DNA from: Notospermus geniculatus
Lineage: Eukaryota > Nemertea > Pilidiophora > Heteronemertea > Lineidae
Assembly: GCA_002633025.1 (NCBI GenBank)
Contig: NMRB01001115.1
Span: forward strand, 26,242-90,241
Direction: 5' to 3'
DNA length: 64,000 nt
The first letter of the stretch is position 1. Each line of letters begins with the position of its first letter. The position numbers and the translations under genes were made by a program. Shown piece after piece: positions 44,338-57,000 of this stretch. The notes below the pieces were generated by a model. That model was not told the origin of the DNA and did no database searches. It saw only the letters and a program-made list of their open reading frames with translations.

Positions 44338-45103
44338 AAAGAATTTTACGCCGCAAACGCTCAAGTGTGTGGAAGCCTCTATTTTTGTGATTTGCGACCA
44401 ACGCTGTAATTCGCCGTCTCCAGCCGTGAAAGACCGACACGGCAACGAGACGCTTCAGCTATGCTCCACGTCTTCGATGTTTTATGCGTTAAAAAAGCAA
44501 ATATTGCATTGGCAGGCTGTAGATGCATACCCGTCAGATCTAAAAACCATCACAAAAATCCTATCCTTGTCTCAATCTAAGAAAATCTATCGCGTTGATG
44601 TGTCTAGAGAGCATGGGGCAGATCGCGAATGCCAAACATTTCGTCTAATATATCACTCGAGGCTGTGGTCATTTGACCGCTGGGATATTGACCGCTCCCA
44701 GGGAAATAAATGCCTGACACCATGGATGCAAGCAGAACGAAACATAAGTATTTAACCAGGCGTGATGAATCTATTATCTAACCGCTGGTGGATCGGTTGC
44801 ATGAAAGAAGCCGGCCGTTTTCCAATAAGATCTTTCTTTATAATCCTTAGAAAAACTGTCTCTGTCAGCGGTACCCCCGACAGGGGGAATCTTACTAATG
44901 TTCCGGTCACTGGACACCCACCTTGTCACATGAATCGAACATCAGCGACTCTCAGGACAATCGATCGTCATGACTGTCAACCATGATCTGTCCTGGATCA
45001 GCCGACCCTTAATGACCCAAGCGTCTTGTCATCTTATCGCGATATCTGTCTCCCTGAGCCTTTTTCCGATGGGGTACAATGACCGATGGCTCTGAAAATC
45101 ATG
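44338..45103. other. Gene-free stretch
   Basis: The 128-codon open frame at 44,369-44,755 begins in the foldback arm region and has no recognisable domain. Confidence 0.4.
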
Positions 45104-45185
45104 TTAAATAAGCCTAGAGTCTTCGAAACGTCCGCCTGCGCTTGCGGTTAAATCCATGGTTCAATCCCTAATTGGGGTCATCCTT
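45104..45185 (+). mobile_element. tRNA-like SINE head
   Basis: Near-match A box (AAGCCTAGAGT) and a perfect B box (GTTCAATCC) followed by AATTGGGGTCATCC. Not a functional tRNA fold. Confidence 0.45.
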
Positions 45186-46025
45186 TAAAGCGCCACTGTA
45201 TAGGTCTACCTCGTGGCGACCGACGTAACCTTTGACCTTCAGGCAACCTCGTTTATGCATGCTCGACAAGACTATTCAAATCTATCTATTTGAATGATCT
45301 AAGTTTACTAATTAGGTATTGAGACTGTTGCCACACATAAAGGAATGAGTTGACGCATGGTACCTTACTTGATGAAGAGTTAGTCACGCTATGACAGCGC
45401 GTTGAAGTTCTCAAGTGATGAAAAGGATGGCGACCATTTTGTCATCTAATGTTTCGACATAGTATCAGTCTAGCCTAGGTGTTACCACTGGATTTGTGTG
45501 AGTTGGACAGGACACCAGTCTAATCACGTTAGTTCCAAATTCCGCCGCCAGGGGAGAGATACTGAGGCATACCTCATGCATACCGTGGCACTCAAGAAGC
45601 TTCTCCGTTCCGTGCCCTTTTACAACTGGTCATGTCTGAGCCCCAAATATTTTCGGCCAACAATCACGGGCAATCAGCGGGAAAGAAGTAATGAAAGGCT
45701 ATAGCTTTAGTAAGAATTCGCGTTGTCCTTGTTATTCCAGCGTCGGCCGCCATTGTTGTGGATGCAGTATGTAAGACCGAATATGATTGGTTAATCATAT
45801 TTATTTCGCATCCCAAATTTTTCAAATTTCAAATTTCTAAATTCGAACCTCACATTTCATGTCTCAAGTTTTGAATGAGCCTTCTGGGCTTTCGTGTATT
45901 TCTCCCAAAAGAAATTCACACAAGAAAACATTTCATGCATACTCATCAGTGAAATCGATTTGAGTCATTTACGCCAAGTTGGTTTTACAACTTTTACTGT
46001 TGAACAATTTTTCCCGTGACGTCAG

Positions 46026-46167
46026 TTTTCTTGCATGCGAAGTCGGTTCGGCTGTTTATCCATTCTTCCATAATTGCTTGGTGTACCCTGAAGATTTCAT
46101 ACAGTGGCTCAGAACAACAGCTGACAATCACACGTTGGTGATTTACATAGCGTTATTGCTTGCGACT
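46026..46167 (+). CDS. Candidate internal exon, unknown protein (weak)
   Basis: After a pyrimidine-rich stretch and an AG (46,024-46,025), an open frame reads FLACEVGSAVYPFFHNC and then VYPEDFIQWLRTTADNHTLV, ending before a GTATAA at 46,168. The residues look protein-like, with a hydrophobic end, but I recognise no family and no partner exon. It may be chance. Confidence 0.15.
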
Positions 46168-48182
46168 GTATAAGAACCCGGATGACTTTCAACTCCCCAT
46201 CACATCTTCTGTCTGCGTGACCTATAGTCATGAAGTTATTAAAAGTTATAAACCCTTTAATTGCCAAGGCCATTTTTATTTACGATGTAACGTTACATGT
46301 ACAAAAAACTTAAAGGGGATATGAAACCCTTTAACAATTCCGTTCTCTTTAAAGTCACACTGAATTCAATAGGAGCTGTCAGCGAGTTGACTACTAGGTG
46401 TCACTAGGGCCCAATTCAATGCATCTAGCGGACCCAGTCATTATCGATCGAGCAGCGATCATAATAGATTTCCTGTACATTTGGTCCGCTAAGAGTGTGC
46501 TGCCATCTGTTAGCAATATGCGCGGCTGACTGCTCCTATTCAGAAAGAGCTTACGTTCGCCGACGTTCACTGTAGTGTAAGATGTACTATGCTCTATCTG
46601 AAAACATTAGAGCTCTGCCTGCAGTTTTTTTAATGTTTGTTGAAAACTAGGTCCTGCTTCTTTGAAGTACGTACATGTATCAGGCTAGTATTTTACCGAC
46701 CCTTCTGAGTCAAAAGACCTCTATTTACACTCTCCTAACACACTGAAAATTCCTTAAAGTTCAATGCAGAGGGGCTTTAACACTTAGGCGAATGCCTGTT
46801 AACAGAAGTACATGTAAGAGTAGCCTATCAATTGTCTATATGATTAAACACAAGGGCATTGCGGTCGTTAAATCAGCCGACGGAGGCAAACTCACCAATA
46901 ACCTAACCTAATCAAAGAGAATGACTCGTCCGTTCCCTTTCATTACTTGGTTTCGCTAGCTAAATATCAATACATGACATTTGACTCGCGGGACATTTCT
47001 CCGCAGTGTGACTATTGCATTTAGCTGTCGCAATAATGCCTTGTAATCTAAGCAATTCGATTACATCATCGACCGAGTAAATTGCCTCCAGATTCTGTAA
47101 ACAAATTGCATGGTGGACGTAAAAGGTTCACCTGTGTCCGTCTGGGCGTCTTTTTTTCCGAGGTGTCCCTGGATTGAGTTGACTCTCAGTGGGCAATTCA
47201 CCATTGTTGGTTTCCCTACGGGTGAGTTTTCTCGGGGAAGTTGGCTCACAATGGGCAATTCAGGTCAGTTTTAATGTGGATTTCCAGTTATATTGTCTAA
47301 CGCTCTCAGACGAACTGTTTTCAAAAACATTGCCGCGATAAAGAAAAAGTCATTCGAAGGAATTTTTCAATTTAGAGACTTGTTACCGTAATCGAACCAA
47401 AAATGACGTCAATCATTCGTGCAGTAGCTTGGAAAACGCTCATAATTGTTAAACAATACTACAAAAATAATGCTTTTTCGCGAGACTTCGGGCTACAAAA
47501 TCATTTTTATCGTGGAGAGAACGTGAGTGTGACAGTCAGCGCTCTCATTCATCGTAGTCTTGAAAGTTGCAGTAGGCATTCATGATGCTTGACGGTACTG
47601 AACTGACGTCTCATGCGTGAAGTTTATACGGTATATCTAAAGTGCATTGTAGTGACGTCACACCAATGGGCCGTGTTGTCAATTAGAAGAATTGGAAGCA
47701 AGCTACAAACGCAGCGACGCAGAAGAAAATTAGTTTATGTCAATTTCGCCACTTCAGCGAAATGATGAAGAAAACGGTATTGGCCGCAATGCCAAAAGTA
47801 ATAAGACAGTGATTTTCAAGCCACGCCAAGTTACATCCTGCTTGATTGAAAGCATCGTGATGGATCACCGACATCACAAAAACAACTCGGTTCTAACTTC
47901 TCCATGCCAGTGGCATCGGCCGCGATGGAAGCGAAAATCTTTCTGGGACGAAAAGAAAGCGAGCGGCTGATCATACACCGCTGAGATCGAATCTCGCTTG
48001 ATTAGCCGCGCCGTGGATTGAGTTGCAAATAAGCGAAACTCCGATACACCGTGAGCGGTCTTGTCAGCTCGGTGTCCATCAGCTTGCCGAGGAAATGAAG
48101 TCACGTTTGTCGGTTAATCAGTCTTTAGATCATTGACCATTCCTTAGAAACGTTAATAGACTTACAGATTACATAAGAATAT
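46168..48182. other. Gene-free stretch
   Basis: No gene or repeat recognised. The 77-codon frame at 47,737-47,970 has no known signature. Confidence 0.4.
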
Positions 48183-48345
48183 AGGCCGTCAGAGTGGACT
48201 GAGTGGACAGTGGGAACATCTACACCTGTCACCTCTGAAGTTCCGGGTTCGATTCCCAATCGGACGTATCCTCAGTGTGATAGAATGGGTGATTCCCTTT
48301 GACATCGCAAGTTTTCTCGGTTACTCCAGTTTCCTCCTACATTTA
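48183..48345 (+). mobile_element. tRNA-derived SINE
   Basis: GTCAGAGTGG near the start, B box GTTCGATTC at 48,247-48,255, then a body with TTTTCTCGGTTACTCCAG and TTTCCTCCTAC. The body resembles, at a distance, the TTTCTGCGAGCACGCCGAA / TTCCTCC segment of the 8.8-kb SINE. Confidence 0.65.
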
Positions 48346-48827
48346 TTCGCCAATATTGTTTATAGAGCTGATGCTGATCAACATCTTTCACACTGTAATA
48401 TACAACGTTGAGTAGAAGAAATTGACAAATTAGTTGAGTGATGTCGACGAATACACAACAGGTGGTACGACTGAACAACAAATTTGAGATGAGAAAATTA
48501 GTAGTTAACATTAAGAAAGATAACTATTGATAATTAAGTTGCGAATTCTTATCATTTTTGCACGTTTAAGCCGAAAAGTTGCTGAGGAAAAATACTTATT
48601 GACAGCGTGTTTACTAAATGTGTATCAATGCCAGAAATGATCGCCATTCAATATCGGCCCATTTGCCTTTATCAGCAATGAAATGTATTACTTACAGCAC
48701 CTGTTTCTTTCACTATATCATCTTGTCATTTCCAGCAGGTTTTTTCAGTGATACACATGCTTACACTTGCCACAGCACTGTAGTCTCGTTAATTTTTTGG
48801 TAAACAAACCACAAGCCCTCAATCAGC

Positions 48828-48910
48828 AAGATCGTCAGAGTGGTGGGGTGGAAACATCGACTCCTGCCATCTCTGAGGTTCAAGGTTCGATCCCGATCGG
48901 GTCCGATATG
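48828..48910 (+). mobile_element. tRNA-derived SINE head
   Basis: GTCAGAGTGGTGGGGTGG, then B box GTTCGATCC at 48,885-48,893 followed by CGATCGGGTCC. Same head type as at 8,755 and 48,183. Confidence 0.6.
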
Positions 48911-48943
48911 TTCTTTAGATTATGTGATAAAGAGGGCGTAGCT

Positions 48944-49037
48944 TAGGAAGACGTTGGGTGGCGCTGCTTTCGTAAACGCGATCTGGAGTCATAGCTGATC
49001 ATCTTCACGACTGCAGCGCCACCCAACGTCTTTCTTA
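48944..49037. mobile_element. Short foldback, arms of about 24 bp
   Basis: TAGGAAGACGTTGGGTGGCG then CTGC is inverted at 49,013-49,037 (GCAGCGCCACCCAACGTCTT). The spacer of about 45 bp contains TGATCATC. Family unknown. Confidence 0.75.
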
Positions 49038-50339
49038 ACTTCGCATCTCAACGGTTGGAGTTTGTGGCTTTCAACGTCTTCACTTTGTAACGTCTTAATT
49101 TGGGGATAAACAACTCACAGGCAAGTGTATTGACTTACATCGGGCAGCACTAGTTACCAAGTCTATAATTATTATGATTTGGTGGTATTTTTTGACGAAG
49201 CGGAAGCATTCGGAATCTTGAACCGGTAGTGCGGAGCCCGGTACTTAAATTTCAAATTATCACTAAATGTTAGAGGCCAGAGCTCCACAAAATTATAAAA
49301 AGTGAGCATGACAGTAAAGTGAATGATGCTTATACTTTAGACAAGGAGAAATTTCACGATTTTGTTTGAAACGAATTTGACAGTTTGGAAGTTAGTTATC
49401 AAATGGGAAACTCAATTAGACTGAATGGTAATTATCACGTACATGTAAACTGACAGTCAATCGATACGGAAGCTCGACCATCAGAAAGAAAAATCATCAA
49501 AATAATTGGCAAAAGTACATTTTCTTGACGTTAAATGAAATTAACAAAACAAGACAGTAAAAGAATTTCAATATGAAAAAGTGGTTGAGATTAGCATAGA
49601 CCCTCAAAAGAGTCCCTCGCTTATTCTTTTCATAATCGTTTATGAAGTAGACGAACAATACATTTGACAGACCAAGTCCGTCGGAGGGAATTTAATTGTT
49701 TCTATAATCTTATTCTGCTGTTTATATTGCCGGATATTATCGTTGGATTGTGTCTGGCATTGTTTAGACCAAATACTGCGCAGACGTTTTGCAGTATTGC
49801 CTTTTACGAGGAGGATTCTACATGATGGGCAGATTTTTTCCAATCCAGTTGGCTCCGTTGCCCAATCGATCACTCCTCACTATGCATGAGAATGCATAAA
49901 GTTAACAAATTTTTTATGTTGTTTTTTCAAGCAGACACTCGTTTCCGTTTTTCGGATGTTTGTGTAGTGGTTGATCTTTCTTTGATTCTGGTTGGTTTTA
50001 TGTCATTTATTGAGTAGATTGCATAATGCGAGATCCGTTAGAGGACAGATTTTTAACCTTGGCGGTCATTTGCGGTGACCAGGAAACCACAAAACCCACG
50101 ATTAAGTCGTCCATCAAAGCTGTCTGGCCGTCGACTGCAAGCCAGAGAATGCTAACACGAATGTGTGACAGACTGGCGTGCATGGGCAGCGCATTTTGCA
50201 TCTTTTTGTCGCCCTGGGCCTAAACATCAGTACGCCTAGGACTTGAAAACAATAAAAAACAGACCAAAATAGACTCATTCGGGACTGAAATAAACGCGGA
50301 GACCAAAATAGACGCCGGTGTATTACCTAGGAGAAAATC
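49038..50339. other. Gene-free stretch
   Basis: AT-rich, no gene or repeat recognised. Confidence 0.4.
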
Positions 50340-50445
50340 CTTTTGGGACGGAAGTCTTCTGAGTACAAAAGCCATGCATTGTCAATGGTTATGGTGAGGA
50401 TTACGACATAATCCTTCACAAGGGTTTGATACACTAGGACAATGG
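50340..50445 (-). repeat. R-family dispersed repeat, member without the micro-palindrome
   Basis: AAAAGCCATGCATTGTCAAT, GGTTATGGTGAGGATTACGA, then CATAATCCTTCACAAGGG. Comparison with 19,590-19,757 shows an uninterrupted site (GGTTATGGTGAGG) where that copy holds the palindrome. Confidence 0.7.
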
Positions 50446-50521
50446 GTGATAACAAAGTTGGTTTTAACACCGGTTTAGCATTGTAAAACCGGTATTAAAA
50501 CCAACTTTGAAATTACCCAAT
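50440..50521. mobile_element. Short foldback MITE, arms of about 35 bp
   Basis: CAATGGGTGATAACAAAGTT / GGTTTTAACACCGG is inverted as CCGGTATTAAAACCAACTTT / GAAATTACCCAATG. It lies directly beside the R-family repeat. Confidence 0.85.
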
Positions 50522-53500
50522 GACACCGAGACTTCGGCAGGTTTTAGGTAGGGGACGAACTGGGACCAAAATAAATGTCGTTACACGCCGCATACGGGTA
50601 GTCAGTCTGTCACTGACTTTAGGGTCATTGGCATGGATTCGATATCAGTCAGATGTAATGGGTGACGTAATGGGGAACCTGCGCACTAACGTCACAACGT
50701 GGCGCTGCGAGCGATGTGACCGAAATCACTCTTTTTTCTAACGTTATTTCCATTTATTTCTGGCGTGAAAATAAACCATTTGTGTTGGTCGCATGGCAGT
50801 AAAACTTACACCATCGTGTAGCAGATGAAATTTTCTTTTAAACTAATTCCTTTTTTTCTTAAAATTAAGAGATCCGATAGCGATAAGGACAGCATCATTT
50901 GTGTCATTCTTCCTGTAGAAAAATGTACAGGAAATTTTTTCATGACGCAACGTCAACACCTAAAACAACGTCAATGACGTCGTTTCGGTACAATCGCTCG
51001 CAGCGCCGACCTGTCGGGATAAACCGCAGGGCGGGTTCCTCTGTTAAAAGTGGTTTTCTGATCACTGCACTGACAAGGCTAAACAAGTGCAAAGATCTCT
51101 ACTCCAAGTGGAATAGATATTTACCTCTCAAGCTCGAGAGCGTGTTCAGACGAATGTGAACAATATCCAATCACGGAAGAATGGCCCGATCAGGTCGAGC
51201 CCTCGATATTGCAACCGATCTATTTCTTCACGATGCCCGGATAATCCCAGCCATAATCAGCGATTAGAGACGAATTAATCAGGTCTTAAATCTGGACGAT
51301 AATTGGTCATGTCAAATCAATTGGATTTGTTCTGATCGGTCGATATTGGGTCCAAGACCTCTGTTTGCTTCGATTGGTAAGATATCATCCATGAAAAACG
51401 TGCACAAACAGCAACAGGCGGATACGTTTTATCGATATACCGTACTTTCACTTCAAGAAGGTCACTCGGCAATATTCGAGCTCAACCCGTGTGTTGTAAA
51501 TATGTATTGGGATCATTGTGCCAAATGGACCAATGATAGGCAGGTTTTAGGAAATGCTTAGTATTGATCAGATAGCAGCTCTCACGTCCTGTGGCCCATT
51601 GTCAGTTTCCCATTAGTTAAAAGTTCCAAGTGATTAGTCTATACATTTTACTAAATCCTGCTTGTGAAAGCGTCAGCTGTGACGGCCAATCGGTTGCGTT
51701 GTCTTCAGTCGTAGGCCTGATCGTTTTAATTAGTAGGCGTTCGTGCTTCACGTTAATGGACGTCTTAGATGAGAAACTATGGTCCACGAACTGTTTGCTT
51801 GTGGAGTATCTCTGCAAACGTTTGGTGGGAAATACCACATTTTCGGAACTAATCAGTTTCTGTAAGTGATTGTCTTGGGCTTGGGCCCATGACAGCGATT
51901 TTCCGCCCTTGCCGACTGGTTTTCACAAGCATCATGTTCATCCTCGACGGTTTTCCTGAGGGAGTCCAGTATATCCGTCGATGGAAATCCTATGAACAAG
52001 TTCAAATTGACCGAGTGAAGTTGTGCCAAACGTTGATTTATAGAATTCTCAACATCTTGCCTTCTCCCACACGTTCGTACATGTACATTTCAACTACATG
52101 TAAGTCTTTCATTGATAATTCTGATGTGCAGGCTATTTTCTTGAAATTGTTTCAACTTGCTGCGTCGTTAGGAAAATGAACCGTATACGTATATGTTCAC
52201 CAAATGTATCGCTGGTAACAGCTGCCGAGAAATTTCGTATGCAAGGCAAGTCGATTTTGTATTTTGAGATGCAGACAGTCTCTCTCGCTCGGATTAATGC
52301 CCGTATGTGGTTCTACCTTTTGTTGGCTCTCATATTTTCTTCTTTAAAAGTGCGGATTGGTCATCTGAGTAGAAAAACAGCAACAGGAATAAAATCGACG
52401 CTTTTAGTGGTGACTATTGGGCGGAAATGGCTGACAAAGAAGCCTAATGTGTATTGATCGTCGATACCATGCCTCTCGGTCATTGTATAGCTATTTGATC
52501 CCTTCGACAGTTCCCGAGATCCCCCGATGCGAAATCAATGTCAGATTCGAATTTCGACGATATGGCAAACGATCTGTTGTAAATCTTAAAAGCCGAGGAA
52601 ATACTCGCAGTGTGGTCGGCGTATCGATTCGCGATTAATCAGCGCTGGGGTTCTATGACAGATTTTTCTTTCAACCGCCGCATACCATTTTTTTGGGACG
52701 AGGGGGTTGTTGGGTCGAGGACGAGGAAGCGGGGAACGGACGTTGACCATGTTGACGATGTGAGGTATGATTATGTTGACTTGGAATGACTGCCGCGTGT
52801 TAATCTCTTCAAATCACTTTTGGTCAAAAATACTAACAAAAATTTGTAGGAATTTTCGATAGTAGTGGCCGAAAGGGGTCATCTACACGACCCACCCAAC
52901 TTTGAATTGGCCTGGCATACTTACCCACCGCTAATTTCGCTGCGGACAAGCAGATTCATTCATACCAAGGTGCACCCTACCTAGAAATACTAGTGTCCCA
53001 AAATTCCCCGGGGGGGGGGGGGGTCCGACCACTGGCCCATGAATCCTCCTGTCCTCACACGACTGAATTTGTGGTCAGATCTGACGGCCTTACTGAGTTC
53101 GCCATTTGACGTCATACGAAGTAAACGTGTTTCAAAAAAACCTGATACCATTCATGCTTATCATTGGAACTACATGTAAGTGACCGGCGGCGTATGGCGC
53201 TATGGTCATATGCACGTTCCGAAGAAACGATCTTATCATTGTGTCAGCTGCAAAAAACATCGATTTTGCGCTTATGGTAGAAATTATCTCTGTCCGAGTC
53301 TGCTCGACGCCGTCGCCTATCAGAATGCAGGTTTGCGTACGGTATATTAAGTACAAAAGGAAGGCTTTGAGGTAGTCCTCGCTGGACACTTCTACTGTGT
53401 CACTCTAGCACCCGGAAAACGAGTAGGGGCCATTTCTAATTGAAGTGATTCTCCGGCGCTGACCAAAACGTAAGATATGAACCATCGGGTGACGGTGAGT

Positions 53501-54330
53501 TTGTGTCAACTGACCTTGGCATAAGAATGCTTCATTTTCCACAGAAGATATATCGAAGCATCGTATGAATTATGAATCACTTCCCTTTGTCAAAAAGCCG
53601 TTATCTTGAGCAGAATTCGATTCCACTTATCGGCTATAAGGATGGATATCTCTGTAGCAAAAGTCCACTTGTTTATAACCGATTACTGCGTCAGTCAACA
53701 GTGGAAGACCGCTCTATTGTTGGCTCAGAGGAACGGTGTTGGCATTGCGTTTGGATCCGAGAATGAATCGTAACGAATTCAAACCTCGTGGGTCCCGTGA
53801 AGATTTTAATGCCGTATGAAGTGACGTTTATTTCATCATAAATTTCGGTTTTCTTTTGAAATCGCTTGCGTGGAGGCACTGGATGACTCCATCGCGATCA
53901 CTGGTGTCGATTATAACGCAGATTTTATGGAACCGTTCTTATAGAAAGTGCATTAAAACTTCTGAAATGGTTGTTTTGGGGATGGGTAACAGTACACGAC
54001 CCGACCTTGCAACCAGAGATGAGAAAGGATGGGAATACACGCCGTTTATTTTCATCACTTCGTTTGTTTATGCGTGAAAGAGGAATTGATAATGAAGATC
54101 TAATCGTTTTCTTGTACTTTATCATTAGGCATGTCCCGCTCTTGCACTCCAGCACTCCTGCATCACTGCACGCGTTCGCTGTGATCGAGCAGGCTGCAAT
54201 TTAACCTGGCGGTGCTTGTGTTTATGGCACCCTAAGGGCAAATATTTGCTTCATAGCAACCCTCGGGCTAGAGACCGCCGTCGAAAAAAAACCCGGAAAA
54301 AGCATGGAATTCAGGTTGACTATCTTCGCT
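50522..54330. other. Gene-free stretch
   Basis: No gene recognised. A run of G at about 53,010-53,023 and the word GGGTCATCTACACGACCC near 52,876 are the only conspicuous items. Confidence 0.4.
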
Positions 54331-54399
54331 CATGAGCATTGCTCTCAGTTTGTACACGCCAATGCTTCCAGGGTTTTCGCCACATCGGTTGGCGAAATT

Positions 54400-54610
54400 T
54401 CCTTCGCTTCGCCATTTCGCTTGCAGTGTGCGCGCGGCCTTAGAAAATCAAACAACTGCGAAACGGGTACAAGAACGAAGTAGTATACAACCGAATTTTC
54501 ATTGTCACGACAGGTGGCGCCCGTACCTCGCACTGACCAGTCACCGCGCGATCAAAGCATCATGGGAATTTTTGGGACTATTTGTTGCATTTTCAAGATG
54601 GCGGTCGATT
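54400..54610. promoter_or_regulatory. Promoter-like CpG-rich patch with YY1-type site (tentative)
   Basis: CAAGATGGCGG at 54,594-54,604 is a close YY1 match. GCATCATGGGAA about 30 bp upstream resembles, inverted, part of the ZNF143/THAP11 motif (TTCCCAnnATGC). CpG dinucleotides are frequent from 54,400 to 54,560. Such combinations are common at metazoan housekeeping promoters, but no downstream gene is recognised here. Confidence 0.25.
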
Positions 54611-55471
54611 CCCCCGTTCATGTCCATGTCGGGGTCATAACCCAAATATCATCCTTTTCTTCTCAACAATGTCATATCTATGACAATTTCTCATCAGAAA
54701 TGAAATATCAGTCAATTATTTGCAAAGTTTGCAAGCAATAAGCCTCATATCGCTATTTTCGTAGGAATTACGTTCGTGGCGCAGTAGATCACGTGATTAC
54801 CCAGTTCAAGTTGTGATTTGGCTCGCGTATTTAGAAACTAACAAATTTTGGTGTGATTGCGCCGCGCGCGGACACGGGTTGGTGCGTGCATACCGAGCGC
54901 CGCCTAGCGCCGACCTGTGAGANATCGTGTTTCAGCCTAGTGCTTATGTATCTTCCTTAGTGCTATAGAACATGAAATAGAAACGGGTTTCTAAGGTGAA
55001 AGACATCGCTTCCTACCAGATTCGAATCAATCAATCAATCACTAGGCCAAATCCCATCTAAAGTGCTATACTTATAAAAAAAAGCTGTGGCATGCAAATT
55101 GGACCTGAACATTGCGCAGCGCATTAAGTACAGATTAAGAAACAGTCCCCGTCGAGGTACAGTTTCGATTTCATATCAGGCAGCCGAACAGAACACGGCG
55201 AATTGTCTCTACCATTAGTGAGTATACGGTGCATTGACTGATAACGGCGACATCCCACGAGGAGATTCTTGGTCCATTATCAAGATCATCGGGCACTCAG
55301 TCGTAAGAGAGGAGATCGTAGGAATCGACCTGATCCGGTGAACGGGTGCAGTGAAAGGTTACAAGATGTAGCTTTACCATTTAGCTGGTGACCGACAGCA
55401 GTAAGACATGACATCTGGATTAGGCACTGGTAGAAGTGATATACTAAAGATCGGTAGCCCTGTCGTCCATC
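54611..55471. other. Gene-free stretch
   Basis: CpG-rich near 54,860-54,915; a single N at 54,923; a short (AATC)n run at about 55,022-55,040. No gene. Confidence 0.4.
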
Positions 55472-55614
55472 AGGTGGTCGTCCGAGAAGCAGCGATGAAC
55501 CAACGCGTTGATTGGTTGGAAAAGCCATTGCTTGCTCTTTTGTTGAATGGGGGCGATTGGATTTAACCAATCAACGCGTTTTTCATCGGCGTCTTTTCGG
55601 ACAATCACGTGATT
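55472..55614. mobile_element. Foldback MITE, CACGTGAT...GATGAAAAA type, copy 2
   Basis: Right end AACGCGTTTTTCATCGGCGT, then CTTTTCGGACAATCACGTGA. The left arm is its approximate complement (GTCGTCC...GTTGATTGGTT). Same centre (GCTCTTTTGTTGAATGGG) as 43,685-43,820. Confidence 0.82.
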
Positions 55615-56920
55615 ATGGAAGGACTAGGCGGACCTATCCCCAGTGTTGTGAGATCGTTTTTCGAACTGTGCATTTATACACGGAGATGCGTACTCCGCTC
55701 ATGACCGTAAATCGGGTCTGTAGTTCATTCTAGCAGTGCAAAAATAACACAACACGTCAATCAAAACACTGACACCAGACGTAGAACGGATGGTGTGAAA
55801 TGCACGGCAGAAGTGCGTTGTTTTTATGACGTCATTGATGCTTTGGCATACCTGTCACTGAGCACATTTCGCAGGAACATTAAAAACATGGAATCGTGGG
55901 AAAAAACTTGGCGCCTTTCATTGCTAACGCGCTGATAATCGGGAGAGGTTTGGATATTCCAGACCGTGGAATCTTTGCATTTTGCTGTTTTATCGTTTAT
56001 CTAATACCACTTACATCCATCTTCCCATGGGCTTCCCTTCGATACCTTTATGTGATATTGCACAATCTACGTATTCCTGAATAGTGTTTACACACTAGAT
56101 TCTAGCAGGCCTCAAGCTATCTTTCTTGGCAAAAGCACCCCAAGGTAGGCTATTTGACGGAAGATTTGGAGCTTACACTCAAGCTGATACGCACCAATGC
56201 CAGTCGAGAAGACGTCGCTCCCTTGTGCGTACTATCAGCGGAGACTATGCAGCTTGCGTCTTTTCCCCCAGTCAAGATCATTTAGATTTTTGCCGACTCC
56301 ATCAATTCTCAAGATATTTCTTGCCAAACCACTGTCTGTTGTTGTTGCCAATGTGTACAGCATCTTTGTCTCAAATACAGTAGTGTTGCTCGTAACTTAT
56401 GTGTATGACATTAAAGAGGAACTGCGACTTAACCATACTCTGGTGTAATCCCTTGCCTAAGCAGTCGATTACACCCCAAGTACATGAAATGTATGAGCAA
56501 TAGAACTGTCCGATGCGTCTCAAGGATGAGTGTTTTCAGTCACGTGTGACCCATTTATAATGCCATGATTGGTTCATGTACATTTCACTGGGACTAGAGA
56601 AAACCAATTTCATCAACTGGTTTGAGAGTGCAGACGATGTGGGACTGGAAGTCCATCACAATTCGGTTAGGATTCAGACAGCCTATAAATGATGTAGGAC
56701 ATAAACCATGGCAAGGACGTATTCTGGCAAAACAGAACTTGAATAGCCGAAACCATAGCATTATTGGCCGTGAGAAGTAGGCCTAGGCCTATGGAAGAGG
56801 CCATCTCAGGTTACTCATGTTCCTCACTTCGATGGGGTCTTTTACTTGCGCGTGTAAAAGGCACCGCGGCTTACTGTCCTATGGGATGAACGTGAAGAGC
56901 CAGGGATGATTAATCCAATA
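55615..56920. other. Gene-free stretch
   Basis: No gene recognised; overlapping frames at 56,126-56,448 have no domain. Confidence 0.4.
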
Positions 56921-57000
56921 TGGCCGGGTGGGATTCGAACCCGGTCGGGACTTGCCACCACTTGCTAAGCGGACTGAGTACCACTAGGCTATCAAGGCTC
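56921..57000 (-). mobile_element. tRNA-like SINE head
   Basis: On the minus strand a perfect A box (TAGCCTAGTGG) and perfect B box (GTTCGAATC) lie about 35 bp apart. Only three T-stem pairs form and the acceptor ends do not pair, so a working tRNA is unlikely. Confidence 0.6.

Noticed and set aside
56921-57000. Functional tRNA gene on the minus strand
   Set aside because: A and B boxes are perfect, but acceptor and T stems do not pair and no credible anticodon arm forms; a SINE head fits better. The same applies to 26,190 and 45,104.
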